From: JAICWP01 sp035278025
GTDB taxonomy: Bacteria > Acidobacteriota > Terriglobia > Terriglobales > Acidobacteriaceae
Assembly: GCA_035278025.1 (NCBI GenBank)
Contig: DATEJK010000126.1
Span: forward strand, 6,254-70,253
DNA length: 64,000 bases
Reading direction: 5' to 3'
The notes beneath the pieces were generated by a model. It searched no databases, was not told the origin of the DNA, and saw only the letters and a program-made list of their open reading frames with translations. A program made the translations under genes and the position numbers. Shown here in pieces: positions 34,327-42,187 of this stretch; positions within the stretch are counted from its first letter, which is position 1, and every line of letters begins with the position of its first letter.

Positions 34327-35094
34327 TCACCGGATCGCATAACCGCCGTCTACACGAATGGTAGTACCGGTGACGAAGTCCGAAGCCCGCGAGGCCAGGT
34401 ACACAGCTGTTCCGGCAACTTCCTCCGCTTGTCCCCATCGGCCGGCGGGAGTCCGCGCAAGGATTTCGTCGTTCAGCGGCATTGTTTTGACAGGCGCTGT
34501 CATCTCGGTTTCGATCCACCCTGGTGCGATGGCATTGACTTGAATGTTGTGCGGGGCAAGCTCAATAGCCATGGATTTGGTCAACTGGACGATCGCTCCT
34601 TTGGCGGCGCTATAGGAGGGAACAAGCCCCGATCCGAAATACGAATACATGCTGCCTATGTTAATGATCTTTCCACTCTTGCGGGCTACCATGGACTTGG
34701 CCGCGAGCTTCGAAAGTAGAAACACTGCGTTGAGTTGGGTCTCGATGACGTTGTCCCAATCTTCAGACTTTTCGTTCAGCACACCGCCGCTCAGTGACAC
34801 GTTCCCGGCATTGTTTACGAGGATGCCGATAGGGCCGAGCTCGCTCTCGACTTTGTTCAGCACCGGCGCCAATCCGGCTCGATTGGTCACATCAACCTTC
34901 ACCGCAACCGATGGAACGCCGATGGCCTGCAATTCGGAAAGGACCCGCTGGTTCTTTTCGTCGTTTCGTCCAAGGACCGCGACGGCCGCCCCAGCCTCCG
35001 CCAGTCCGAGCGCGATGCCCCGACCAATTCCGCCGTTGCCACCAGTCACCACAGCCACTCGACCAGTCAAGTCAAATATTGCAGGCGATTTCAT
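34327..35094 (-). CDS. SDR-family oxidoreductase
   Basis: A 255-residue classical short-chain dehydrogenase/reductase. The cofactor motif is VVTGGNGGIGRGIA (TGxxxGIG), the structural motif is VNNAGN (NNAG), and the catalytic Tyr and Lys are in PSYSAAKGAIVQLT (YxxxK). Asparagine in VLGRNDEKN suggests NADP(H) preference, weakly. I chose ATG 35092-35094, preceded by GGAGAG; the frame is open 32 codons further up. The C-terminus TTIRVDGGYAIR is the family end. The substrate is not inferable. Its neighbours, an NTF2-like protein and an SGNH hydrolase, give no pathway. Confidence 0.92.
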   Translation of the reverse strand: MKSPAIFDLTGRVAVVTGGNGGIGRGIALGLAEAGAAVAVLGRNDEKNQRVLSELQAIGVPSVAVKVDVTNRAGLAPVLNKVESELGPIGILVNNAGNVSLSGGVLNEKSEDWDNVIETQLNAVFLLSKLAAKSMVARKSGKIINIGSMYSYFGSGLVPSYSAAKGAIVQLTKSMAIELAPHNIQVNAIAPGWIETEMTAPVKTMPLNDEILARTPAGRWGQAEEVAGTAVYLASRASDFVTGTTIRVDGGYAIR

Positions 35095-35248
35095 CAAACA
35101 CTCTCCATTTTCAAAATTTCTATGTGGCAGTTTCAGGGCTCTAGCGTGTACGTGATCCGTCTGAAGCGCGTCTTCAATCTCCAACCCCACCGTGCGACGT
35201 GATCGATGAATCGGATTGACATCGTTTTAGGAGGCCACGGCCCCATGG

Positions 35249-35656
35249 CTAGATTCCTTCCTGCAACTGCCGGCGATATTCCTGAGCATCAAAACGGCCC
35301 TGGGAAGAGGCAATCAGACCGTCACTCCCAAAGCACCACTTTTCGAAACCGCTGATGCGGACCCGGCGCCCCGTCCCGCTCGGCCCGGTATTCGTGCCGA
35401 TGAGAGTCCAATGGTATTCGACCACATCACCCCGGGGTAGCACGTCATCCATCATCAATCTGAGGTCCGGAAATGCTGTCATGAACGACTGCGCAACCTG
35501 TGTAATTGCGCTCCGTCCGACTGCTGCAGGATCATCGTTGATACGCAGCGACCCGTCCGGCGAGAAGAACGCAGCCACACTTTCCGGACGCTGGCTACAC
35601 CACGCAGCGGTATAGTGTGTGGCAAAATCGTGTAACTCTGGCAGTCTAGGCTGCAT
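35249..35656 (-). CDS. NTF2/SnoaL-like protein
   Basis: A 135-residue protein with the cone fold of SnoaL-like and ester-cyclase-type proteins: DFATHYTAAWCSQRPESVAA, FFSPDGSLRINDDPAAVGR, FMTAFPDLRLMMDDVL and VVEYHWTLIGTNTGPSGTG, and RVRISGFEKWCFGSDGLI. Such proteins are often small hydrolases, isomerases or ligand binders, and the exact function is unknown. It lies upstream of the SDR gene on the same strand with about 155 bases between them, so joint expression is possible. Confidence 0.8.
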   Translation of the reverse strand: MQPRLPELHDFATHYTAAWCSQRPESVAAFFSPDGSLRINDDPAAVGRSAITQVAQSFMTAFPDLRLMMDDVLPRGDVVEYHWTLIGTNTGPSGTGRRVRISGFEKWCFGSDGLIASSQGRFDAQEYRRQLQEGI

Positions 35657-35757
35657 GGCGAGTCATGGTACCACTTGCAATCGCGAATAATAATTACGAA
35701 CGACCCTGAAGTGCTCCCAAGGTAAGGATTGCCGACGATACGGTCAGAACACCAGCT

Positions 35758-36051
35758 TTAGTTCTGACGAAGCGCCTGCGCTGGATCGAGCCGCATTACG
35801 CCAGCACCGGGGATGGTCGTCGCGATCGCCGCAATGGCAAGCAGAAGAATGGCACCGACCGCGAAAGTGAGCGGGTCTAGCGGAGAAATACCGAACAGAA
35901 TGCCGCGTATGAACGTCTGCGTAGCCCAGGCGCCCAGCAGCCCTATAACGGCCCCGGTGGCGGCCATCGCCAGACCATGCTTCAGGACAAGCCAAAGGGC
36001 AGCGGTGCGGGTCGCGCCCAGGGATAATGATGACGAGTCATGGGTGGGCAT
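35758..36051 (-). pseudogene. C-terminal remnant of an Acidobacterial-type MacB/FtsX permease
   Basis: Only about 85 residues of an ABC-permease tail remain: LGATRTAALWLVLKHGLAMA, GAVIGLLGAWATQTFIRGIL, FGISPLDPLTFAVGAILLLA and the ending MRLDPAQALRQN. These match the last two membrane helices of the large duplicated orphan permeases common in Acidobacteria, which normally have about 800 residues. The homology starts abruptly at LGATR, and the bases upstream do not continue it in any frame. No RBS is evident for the first ATG. It marks a deletion or insertion boundary next to the DUF3592 gene. Confidence 0.75.
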
Positions 36052-36139
36052 TTCCTCTCGAGCGGGTACGTCGGAGTGGTGTTATTGTTGCAACACTTTT
36101 GGGCTTGTCCGTTCCAGGTATCCGTAAGAAAATCGCCCA

Positions 36140-36835
36140 ATGTCGAGCCCTTCGCTATCGCCGACGCCATCGGGTGATGAACCGGTTTGGATGAGCACGC
36201 TGTTTCCGAACACAGCGTATGTGCGGTTGTGGAGGGCTTGCGCGGGCCTTTTTCTTGCCGCGGGCCTTCTCGGCCTGTTACATCGCGCCTGGAATATTTC
36301 TGCCGACCTAAACGCACGCCGCACGTGGCCGAGCGCCGCTGGGGAAATTGTCTCGGCGGAGCAACGGGACGACAGCAAGCTTTCCTTAAAGGTGAGTCCT
36401 TCCAACCGGACACGATACTGGGTGGAGTACGAGGTGAGGTTTGCCGTCCCGGAAGATCAATGCAGGACCGGGATCGTCTATACGGGGGCATCGCAAGATA
36501 TGCCGTGCCACGGGACTATTCGGACCAGGAGCACGCAATCGCCACATGAAGTCTATGAATGGCTCATCCACGGCTATCACGTGAATCAGTCGGTGCAAGT
36601 CTTACATGACCCCTACAGCCCCGAGGTCAAGATTGTGGGCCAATCCATTTGGCTTCGGTACAACTTTGATCGTCTAATGCTTAATATCCTTTGGGTCCTC
36701 GGTTTTTTCGCATTATATGCATTCACCCAACGTCGCCTGGAGTATTTCAAAGCCCACCCTGATGCGGAGACAGTACCGCCAGGGTCGGCGTTGGCCGGCG
36801 AGGAGCACAAGCTCACCGACCTCGATCTGTCATAA
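36140..36835 (+). CDS. DUF3592 membrane protein
   Basis: A 231-residue protein with two membrane segments, one near residues 33-50 (ACAGLFLAAGLLGLL) and one near 180-195 (LMLNILWVLGFFALYAF), enclosing an extracytoplasmic domain. That domain reads TWPSAAGEIVSAEQRDDSK, YWVEYEVRFAVPEDQCRTG and VNQSVQVLHDPYSPEVKIV, the usual pattern of DUF3592 (strand-rich with a V.VYYDP-like ending). Two cysteines in DQCRTG and DMPCHG could bond. The function of the family is unknown. The coding strand is opposite to its neighbours. Confidence 0.75.
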   Translation: MSSPSLSPTPSGDEPVWMSTLFPNTAYVRLWRACAGLFLAAGLLGLLHRAWNISADLNARRTWPSAAGEIVSAEQRDDSKLSLKVSPSNRTRYWVEYEVRFAVPEDQCRTGIVYTGASQDMPCHGTIRTRSTQSPHEVYEWLIHGYHVNQSVQVLHDPYSPEVKIVGQSIWLRYNFDRLMLNILWVLGFFALYAFTQRRLEYFKAHPDAETVPPGSALAGEEHKLTDLDLS

Positions 36836-37009
36836 AGTCACTTGGCGCAGCAGTGCCTCGCCTGCCGTTGCGAACGGATAACGGGCAGTCCGGAAGTCAT
36901 GAAGAAGTCACCCCATTTTACGGATAACCGAACCATCCACGAACCGCGCTGCTTGGGCAGCAGAGGCCTACGAACCGCTGATTGCCCCGGAGACGTTGTC
37001 CCTTAGAGA

Positions 37010-37477
37010 TCATGCTGGTTGAGGGACCAGTATCTCCATCCCATAACGTTTAAATATTTCTGTTACTTGTGCAGGATCTGGCGGCACATCGGACGGCAAT
37101 GCAGTCAGTTCTTGGAAAAACTTGGCAAAACTCTCTGCCGGTGTGACCACAAACAACGCTCGGGCCGGGCCCGGGCTCGTATTCCTGAAACCATGTGGAA
37201 CAAATCGGGGAAAGTTTGCGATCGCGCCTTGCGTCGCCGTAAAGGTTTTCCCGTCAAGGAAAACCTCATACTCTCCTTCCAAAACCGTCAAAATCTCATC
37301 TTCCAGGCGGTGCACATGACACGGAACCCCAGCCCCTGGAGGACAAACGTCCTCAAAAACATACGCACCTCCCGCGGTCTCTGCGTCCGTGAGCTTAACG
37401 ATTATGTCATGACCAATAACTTTAAGGCGTCGTCCTTCCGTTCGTTCCAGCAGCGCTGGCAGGCGGTTCCCGGTCAT
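37010..37477 (-). CDS. Cupin-domain protein
   Basis: A 155-residue single-domain cupin. The metal site is VPCHVHRLEDEILTVLEGEY (HxH...E, the final G.Y typical) and FPRFVPHGFRNTSP supplies the last histidine. The substrate is unknown; similar small cupins include dioxygenases, isomerases and regulators. I chose ATG 37475-37477, preceded by AAGGAGG eight bases upstream; the frame is open another 30 codons but without an RBS. It is divergent from a MarR-type regulator across a 62-base gap holding two palindromes, so it is probably the target gene of that regulator. Confidence 0.85.
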   Translation of the reverse strand: MTGNRLPALLERTEGRRLKVIGHDIIVKLTDAETAGGAYVFEDVCPPGAGVPCHVHRLEDEILTVLEGEYEVFLDGKTFTATQGAIANFPRFVPHGFRNTSPGPARALFVVTPAESFAKFFQELTALPSDVPPDPAQVTEIFKRYGMEILVPQPA

Positions 37478-37497
37478 ATCGTCCTCCTTGGTAAAAA

Positions 37498-37534
37498 CGT
37501 CGTTGTACGACGCAATACGGTAAGGTAACCTTAC
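37498..37534. promoter_or_regulatory. Two palindromic operator candidates between cupin and MarR genes
   Basis: CGTCGT-TGT-ACGACG (37498-37512) and GTAAGGT-A-ACCTTAC (37520-37534) are both perfect inverted repeats. They lie within the 62-base divergent promoter space, the second ending five bases before the MarR ATG. MarR dimers bind such 15-20-base palindromes and usually repress their own gene and the divergent one. Confidence 0.75.
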
Positions 37535-37539
37535 TATCG

Positions 37540-38025
37540 ATGTCAACCAAAACGTTTCCTTCCTCAACGGTTCAGGATGTACCTCGCATCGGAGCTTTGT
37601 TGCGGCATGCGTGGGAAGGCGTGCGGGAGCGTATCTATACCGGTGTCCTGCAGGACGGGTACGACGACCTCACCCGCGGCCATGTCGCGCTCTTCCGATA
37701 CGAAGGTCTGGACGGACGCCGCCCCAGCCAACTGGCGGATAGCATGCAGATCACCAAGCAATCCGTGAATGATTTGCTGCGATATTTGGAGAAGCGTGGA
37801 TATCTGAAGTCAGATCCCGATCCCAAGGACAGACGCGCTCGCTTGGTTCGCCTGACCTCCCGGGGACGACGATTTGATGCCAGCGTGCGTGCTCACGCCC
37901 GAGCGGCCGAACGTGAACTCGCTAAGGCGATTGGACAAGCATCCTTCTGTCGTTTCTATAAAATGCTGCTGAAGATCAACGCAATCGTTGATGATCGGTC
38001 AAGGTCCTCAACGATATCTGCCTGA
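37540..38025 (+). CDS. MarR-family transcriptional regulator
   Basis: A 161-residue winged-helix dimeric regulator. The DNA-binding domain reads HVALFRYEGLDGRRPSQLAD, SMQITKQSVNDLLRYLEKRG, YLKSDPDPKDRRARLVRLTS, where the recognition helix is KQSVNDLLRYL and the wing is DPDPKDRRARLV. Helical dimer regions lie on both sides. The effector is unknown; many family members sense phenolics or oxidants. It stands divergent from the cupin gene with palindromes in the shared promoter, which suggests autorepression and control of the cupin. Confidence 0.9.
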   Translation: MSTKTFPSSTVQDVPRIGALLRHAWEGVRERIYTGVLQDGYDDLTRGHVALFRYEGLDGRRPSQLADSMQITKQSVNDLLRYLEKRGYLKSDPDPKDRRARLVRLTSRGRRFDASVRAHARAAERELAKAIGQASFCRFYKMLLKINAIVDDRSRSSTISA

Positions 38026-38163
38026 GAGCGGGACCTTGGTCGTCCCATGACCCAAGGCCCCTTTGCTGCCCGAAGAAAACTCCGGTACGCCGACCTAGAT
38101 CGTGTGATTCATAACTGCAATGCTGCTGTTCCGCCGCCCTTCCCACCTGTCCGCCCAGGAAGC

Positions 38164-38269
38164 GGATGACGGGCAAAGCGGAAGTTATCTGTTGTCCGTC
38201 GGATTCGTACCGCTAAACGCGCCTCGGTGCGGAAATCAGGAATGCAGCCATTCCCGAGGGGTCGGCGGT
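38164..38269. repeat. 106-bp direct repeat, copy A
   Basis: It pairs with copy B at 40281-40386 in the same orientation, with about nine mismatches over 106 bases by manual alignment. Shared stretches include ACGGGCAAAGCGGAAGTTAT and GTACCGCTAAACGCGCCTCG. Together the two copies bracket the CadC-like gene. A weak partial third copy (about 24 bases, near GGATAACGGGCAGTCCGGAA) begins at about 36877. Confidence 0.85.
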
Positions 38270-38321
38270 GCGTAACGCGCGGAGCATGCCTGGGCATCTG
38301 CCGCCGCCTCGGGCGGTTTAC

Positions 38322-40202
38322 TTAGTCGAGCCCGACGCGATGGACGAGGTCGGTAAATCGAGGGTCGTCGCGCACGGGATCGAAAAGGGGATCTACTTTG
38401 ATCCACTGCAAGATGGCCGATTGTTCCTTGTAGGCCTCTTCGCACCAGAAGAATGTCTGGTCGTAGTCGCCTAACGCCAAGTGAGGGTTGATAAAAGCAC
38501 CTGCCGGAACATAGCCTTTCTGCCGGCGTTGCTTCAGTTCTTCAATCAAGCGTAGTGCTTCGGTGCGATTGCCTGCGCGGGCATATGCTGTAGCCAACAT
38601 TTCGAGCGAGCCGGGGCTACGGTTCATCAACGCCACTGTTCTTTCCAGCTCGGGAATTGCCTCATCCGTCTGCTTGTTGAGAATCAACGCGAAACCCAGG
38701 CCCCAACGAGCATTCGTATAATCCGGGTGCACTGCCAGCAAGCTGCGATACTCTCGAATCGACTGGCGGTAGCGGCGGGCCATGAGCAAGACAAACGGAA
38801 TGGTGTCTCCGCTGCCAAGCGGATCGAGCTCACGACCGCGTTCACCCCAAGCCACCGCCTCATCCGTGCGGCCCTGGCAGGCTAGCCAATACGCATATCC
38901 ACGATGAGCTGATGCATCGTTGGGATTAAGATCGAGTGCTCGTTTGTATTCGGCTTCTGAATCGGCCCACCTCCACCCTTTCTGGTACATCTCTGCGAGA
39001 ATCGCATGGGCCCCGGCCAGCTCCGGGTCGAGCTCGATTGCCTTGCGGGCGGCAGCGGTAGCTTTGGGACGAATCTCCAAGGGAGCGGCCCCGACAAAAA
39101 TGTCCTGGTAACTGATATACGCTTCTGCCAGCCCAACGTAAGCTGGAGCAAACGTCGGGTCCCGGTGGATCGCATCCTGAAAGTCAGCAATACGCTGCTC
39201 AATTTGAGCAGTGGTGTACTCCGGGTCGTTCCTCGCTTTCACATAGCTCTCGTAGACCTCGGGAGCAACCGGGCGCGCCGCGACGAGGAGTGCGCGTTCC
39301 TGCCTAGTGATAGAAACTTTCACCTTTTCCGCAACGACTTCCGCAATGTCGCTTTGCAAGGTGAGCACATCCTTCAGCTCGCGGTCATACTCCTCAGACC
39401 AGAAATGCTCGTCGGTCGCGCCGCGAATCAGTTGAGCATGAACGCGAATCCGGTTGCCCTCCCGTATCACTGAGCCTTCGACGACCGCATCGACATTGAG
39501 CGCCTTCGCAATCTCTGGCACCGAGAGCTTTGTGTCCTTGAGCTGCATCACCGAGGTGCGGGAAATGATCCGCAGGTCATGGATGCCGGAGAGTCGTCCG
39601 ATGATTTCCTCGGTCATGCCGTCCGCAAGGTATTCCTGCGATGGATCTCCGCTCAGGTTTTCCAAAGGGAGCACAGCCAGGGAACGAATTGCAGGTTTCA
39701 CGGTAATGACCGGGTGATTCCGCAATCGCAGCCATCCCCACACGGTGATCGCTACCAGGCACACTGCGGCGGCTGCGAATACCCGCAAACGTCGGACACG
39801 AGAGCTAACGGGAGGCTGCGATTCGACTGGAACCGAGACCGCCTTTTCGCTTTCCCGCTCAGCGACAAAGCTGCCTACCGGCGCAACAAAGCGATAACCT
39901 CGGCGTGGCAGCGTCTCGATAAAGCGCGGCTGATCGGCCGAATCGTTTAATGCTGACCGCAATCGTTTGACTGCTGCGTTCAGGCTGTGTTCAAAATCGA
40001 CGAACGTATCGGCCGGCCAGAGCCTTTTCTGCAATTCCTCGCGCGGGACCAGTTGCCCCTGCCGGTTTAGAAGAATCTCCAGAATCGCCAATGGCTGGCC
40101 CTCTAGACGGACCCGCACTCCTTGCTTACACAATTCCTTGGTGTAGAGGTTGAACTCATAGGCACCGAAATTAATAAGCTTCGGTTTGGCTGGACGAGCC
40201 AT
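38322..40202 (-). CDS. CadC-type winged-helix membrane protein with TPR repeats
   Basis: A 626-residue one-component regulator-like protein. Residues about 8-110 form an OmpR/CadC winged helix (INFGAYEFNLYTKELCKQGV, RVRLEGQPLAILEILLNR, VDFEHSLNAAVKRLRSALND, FIETLPRRGYRFVAP). A membrane helix follows near residues 140-160 (VFAAAAVCLVAITVWGWL). The periplasmic part has an adenylate-cyclase-associated or FlgO-like domain (LAVLPLENLSGDPSQEYLAD, MTEEIIGRLSGIHDLRIISR, NVDAVVEGSVIREGNRIRV), then several TPR units to the C-terminus (ALDLNPNDASAHRGYAYWLA). This architecture is frequent in Acidobacteria; signal and target genes are unknown. It is flanked by 106-bp direct repeats. Confidence 0.9.
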   Translation of the reverse strand: MARPAKPKLINFGAYEFNLYTKELCKQGVRVRLEGQPLAILEILLNRQGQLVPREELQKRLWPADTFVDFEHSLNAAVKRLRSALNDSADQPRFIETLPRRGYRFVAPVGSFVAERESEKAVSVPVESQPPVSSRVRRLRVFAAAAVCLVAITVWGWLRLRNHPVITVKPAIRSLAVLPLENLSGDPSQEYLADGMTEEIIGRLSGIHDLRIISRTSVMQLKDTKLSVPEIAKALNVDAVVEGSVIREGNRIRVHAQLIRGATDEHFWSEEYDRELKDVLTLQSDIAEVVAEKVKVSITRQERALLVAARPVAPEVYESYVKARNDPEYTTAQIEQRIADFQDAIHRDPTFAPAYVGLAEAYISYQDIFVGAAPLEIRPKATAAARKAIELDPELAGAHAILAEMYQKGWRWADSEAEYKRALDLNPNDASAHRGYAYWLACQGRTDEAVAWGERGRELDPLGSGDTIPFVLLMARRYRQSIREYRSLLAVHPDYTNARWGLGFALILNKQTDEAIPELERTVALMNRSPGSLEMLATAYARAGNRTEALRLIEELKQRRQKGYVPAGAFINPHLALGDYDQTFFWCEEAYKEQSAILQWIKVDPLFDPVRDDPRFTDLVHRVGLD

Positions 40203-40280
40203 TTTGACCGGGACTCCTTGGTCACGGCAGAGTATATCCCAGTTCGCTCAGGGATTTTTTTGACTATTGGCTTTCCCAGT

Positions 40281-40386
40281 GGATTACGGGCAAAGCGGAA
40301 GTTATCTGTTGTCCGTCGGATCCGTACCGCTAAACGCGCCTCGGTACAGAAATCAGGAATGCAGTTGTTCCCGAGTGGTCGGCGTT
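40281..40386. repeat. 106-bp direct repeat, copy B
   Basis: It matches copy A at 38164-38269 with roughly nine substitutions and no gap. It lies between the CadC-like gene promoter and the 3' end of the amidase gene, ending five bases before the amidase stop region. Whether the repeat is a mobile remnant, a recombination scar or a duplicated regulatory region cannot be seen from the sequence. Confidence 0.85.
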
Positions 40387-40390
40387 ACGG

Positions 40391-41968
40391 TCAAGTCCGC
40401 AGCAACGACGGCAGATGCCCAGGCACCCAGTCGGTGGCCTGCTCGTAGGCGTAGGCCAACTGCAGAACGGCGAAGTCGGCGTTATGCCGCCCGATGATCT
40501 GCATGCCCATGGGCAGCCCCTGGGGGCTGAAGCCAACCGGCACGTTGATAGTGGGGAAACCCAGCAGGGAAGCCGGCACCACCACTTCCATCCAGCGGTG
40601 ATAGGTGTCCATGGCCACGCCGTTGATCGCCTTGGGCCAGTGGACAGCGGCGTCAAAGGGGAACACCTGGGCGCTGGGCAACAGCAGGTAATCGTATTTC
40701 TGAAACAGCTTCTGCACCGCCACGTACCATGCGGAGCGGGCGCGCGAGGCGTTGTAAACTTGCGCCCCGCTGAGCTTCAGGCCGCCTTCCACCTCCCACT
40801 GCGCCTCTGGCTTCATCAGCTTGCGTTTGGAAACGTCCTTGTAAAGTTCCAACAGGTCGCCCGCGACCAGCCAGTGGCGCAGTGTTACCCAGGTTTCCCA
40901 CATGCGGTCAGCAGAGTAGTCCGGTTGCGCCTCCTCCAGTGCGCAACCAACCGCCTCGAAAGCCTTGAAGGAAGCGCGGCACAGTTCCGCGATGCCGGGC
41001 TCCATGGGCAGGTGTCCGCCGAGGTCGCCCATCCACCCCAGGCGCGTTCCTTTGAAATCGCGCTTCAGGGGCTCAGTAAAGGCGGCAGGATCCTGCTCGA
41101 GTGAGAGGGGCGCGCGCAGATCAGGGCCGGCCATCACGGAAAGAAGCATGGCCACGTCGGAAACGGTGCGCCCCAGGGGTCCGTTCACGCTCAATTGTTC
41201 CAGGAAAAGCTCCTCGCCCCCTGAGGGAACGCGCCCATAGGAGGTACGAAAACCGATCACGTTGTTGTAGGCGGCGGGATTGCGCAGCGAGCCCATCATG
41301 TCGCTGCCATCGGCCACCGGCAACATGCGAAGCGCCAGAGATACGGCGGCGCCTCCGCTGCTGCCGCCCGCGCACTTGGACTGGTCGTAGGCGTTGAGGG
41401 TGGTGCCGAAAACCGAATTGTAGGTCTGCGAACCCAGGCCGAACTCGGGGGCGTTGGTTTTGCCGATGATGATGACCCCGGCGCGGCGCAGCCGCTCTAC
41501 AAATATGGAATCGTAGTCGGGCACCGTATCCAGCAGCGGCGAACCCCAGGTGGTACGAATGCCGCGCGTGGCCGCCAGATCCTTAACCGCATGGGGGAAG
41601 CCGTGCATCCATCCCCGGTACTGGCCGCTTTTCAGCTCGGAGTCGCGCTGGGCTGCCTGCTTCATCAGCCCATCGCGGGGCTGCAGGGAGACAATGGCGT
41701 TGACCTTGGGATTCAGCAGCTCGATGTGGGCAAGGTAGGCGGCCATCACCTCCCGGCAGGAGACCTGGCGAGTGCGGATGGTGTGGGAAAGGTCGCCGGC
41801 ATTCATCATCACCACGTCAGAAGCCGATGAGGCCTGTCGCTTGCTTGTGCCGCCCACGTCGCCAAGAATAACTCCCGCGGCAACTGCGGTGGAAAGTTTG
41901 CCTGTCTGGCTCATAAACTCGCGTCGGGTCAGGCTCGCTGGAGGGGGCTGAGGAAAGCTGTTCTCCAT
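40391..41968 (-). CDS. Tat-exported amidase (amidase signature family)
   Basis: A 525-residue serine amidase from ATG 41966-41968, which follows AAGGACCTCC; the frame is open 15 codons further. A Tat signal (LTRREFMSQTGKLSTAVAAG) indicates export. The Ser-cisSer-Lys triad region is visible: FPHAVKDLAATRG (lysine), then CAGGSSGGAAVSLALRMLPV with the cis-serine, and ADGSDMMGSLRNPAAYNNVI with the nucleophilic serine. IIGKTNAPEFGLGSQTYNSV is the usual linker. The C-terminal block LLGFPTINVPVGFSPQGLPM is typical. The substrate cannot be stated; amides and carbamates are common in this group. Confidence 0.93.
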   Translation of the reverse strand: MENSFPQPPPASLTRREFMSQTGKLSTAVAAGVILGDVGGTSKRQASSASDVVMMNAGDLSHTIRTRQVSCREVMAAYLAHIELLNPKVNAIVSLQPRDGLMKQAAQRDSELKSGQYRGWMHGFPHAVKDLAATRGIRTTWGSPLLDTVPDYDSIFVERLRRAGVIIIGKTNAPEFGLGSQTYNSVFGTTLNAYDQSKCAGGSSGGAAVSLALRMLPVADGSDMMGSLRNPAAYNNVIGFRTSYGRVPSGGEELFLEQLSVNGPLGRTVSDVAMLLSVMAGPDLRAPLSLEQDPAAFTEPLKRDFKGTRLGWMGDLGGHLPMEPGIAELCRASFKAFEAVGCALEEAQPDYSADRMWETWVTLRHWLVAGDLLELYKDVSKRKLMKPEAQWEVEGGLKLSGAQVYNASRARSAWYVAVQKLFQKYDYLLLPSAQVFPFDAAVHWPKAINGVAMDTYHRWMEVVVPASLLGFPTINVPVGFSPQGLPMGMQIIGRHNADFAVLQLAYAYEQATDWVPGHLPSLLRT

Positions 41969-42164
41969 AGGAGGTCCTTCTTTTGCCGGGGTGGTTGCGG
42001 CCCGCTTTTGCACTGCACGGACGCCGGCCTATTCTACCCATACACAGTCCTTCCCACCGTTGCTCTCCCCAGGTACTGAAGCGGGAAAGCGCGGTCGCCG
42101 GGAAATCGTACCGGGGCTGCCCGCTGCGCACATGGCAGCTCGACCGGGCGGCTCATGACGGCTC

Positions 42165-42173
42165 TGCTATAAT
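42165..42173 (+). promoter_or_regulatory. Extended -10 promoter element before the beta-propeller lipoprotein gene
   Basis: TGCTATAAT is a perfect extended -10 box (TGn plus TATAAT) standing 15-39 bases before the candidate starts of the downstream gene. No good -35 box is visible, which is normal for extended -10 promoters. A start of transcription near 42180 would leave only a very short leader. Confidence 0.6.
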
Positions 42174-42187
42174 TCGGGTTTTCACCC

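Noticed and set aside
36877..36900. Third copy of the 106-bp repeat
   Set aside because: About 19 of 24 bases match the start of the repeat by eye, then similarity is lost; too short to call a copy.
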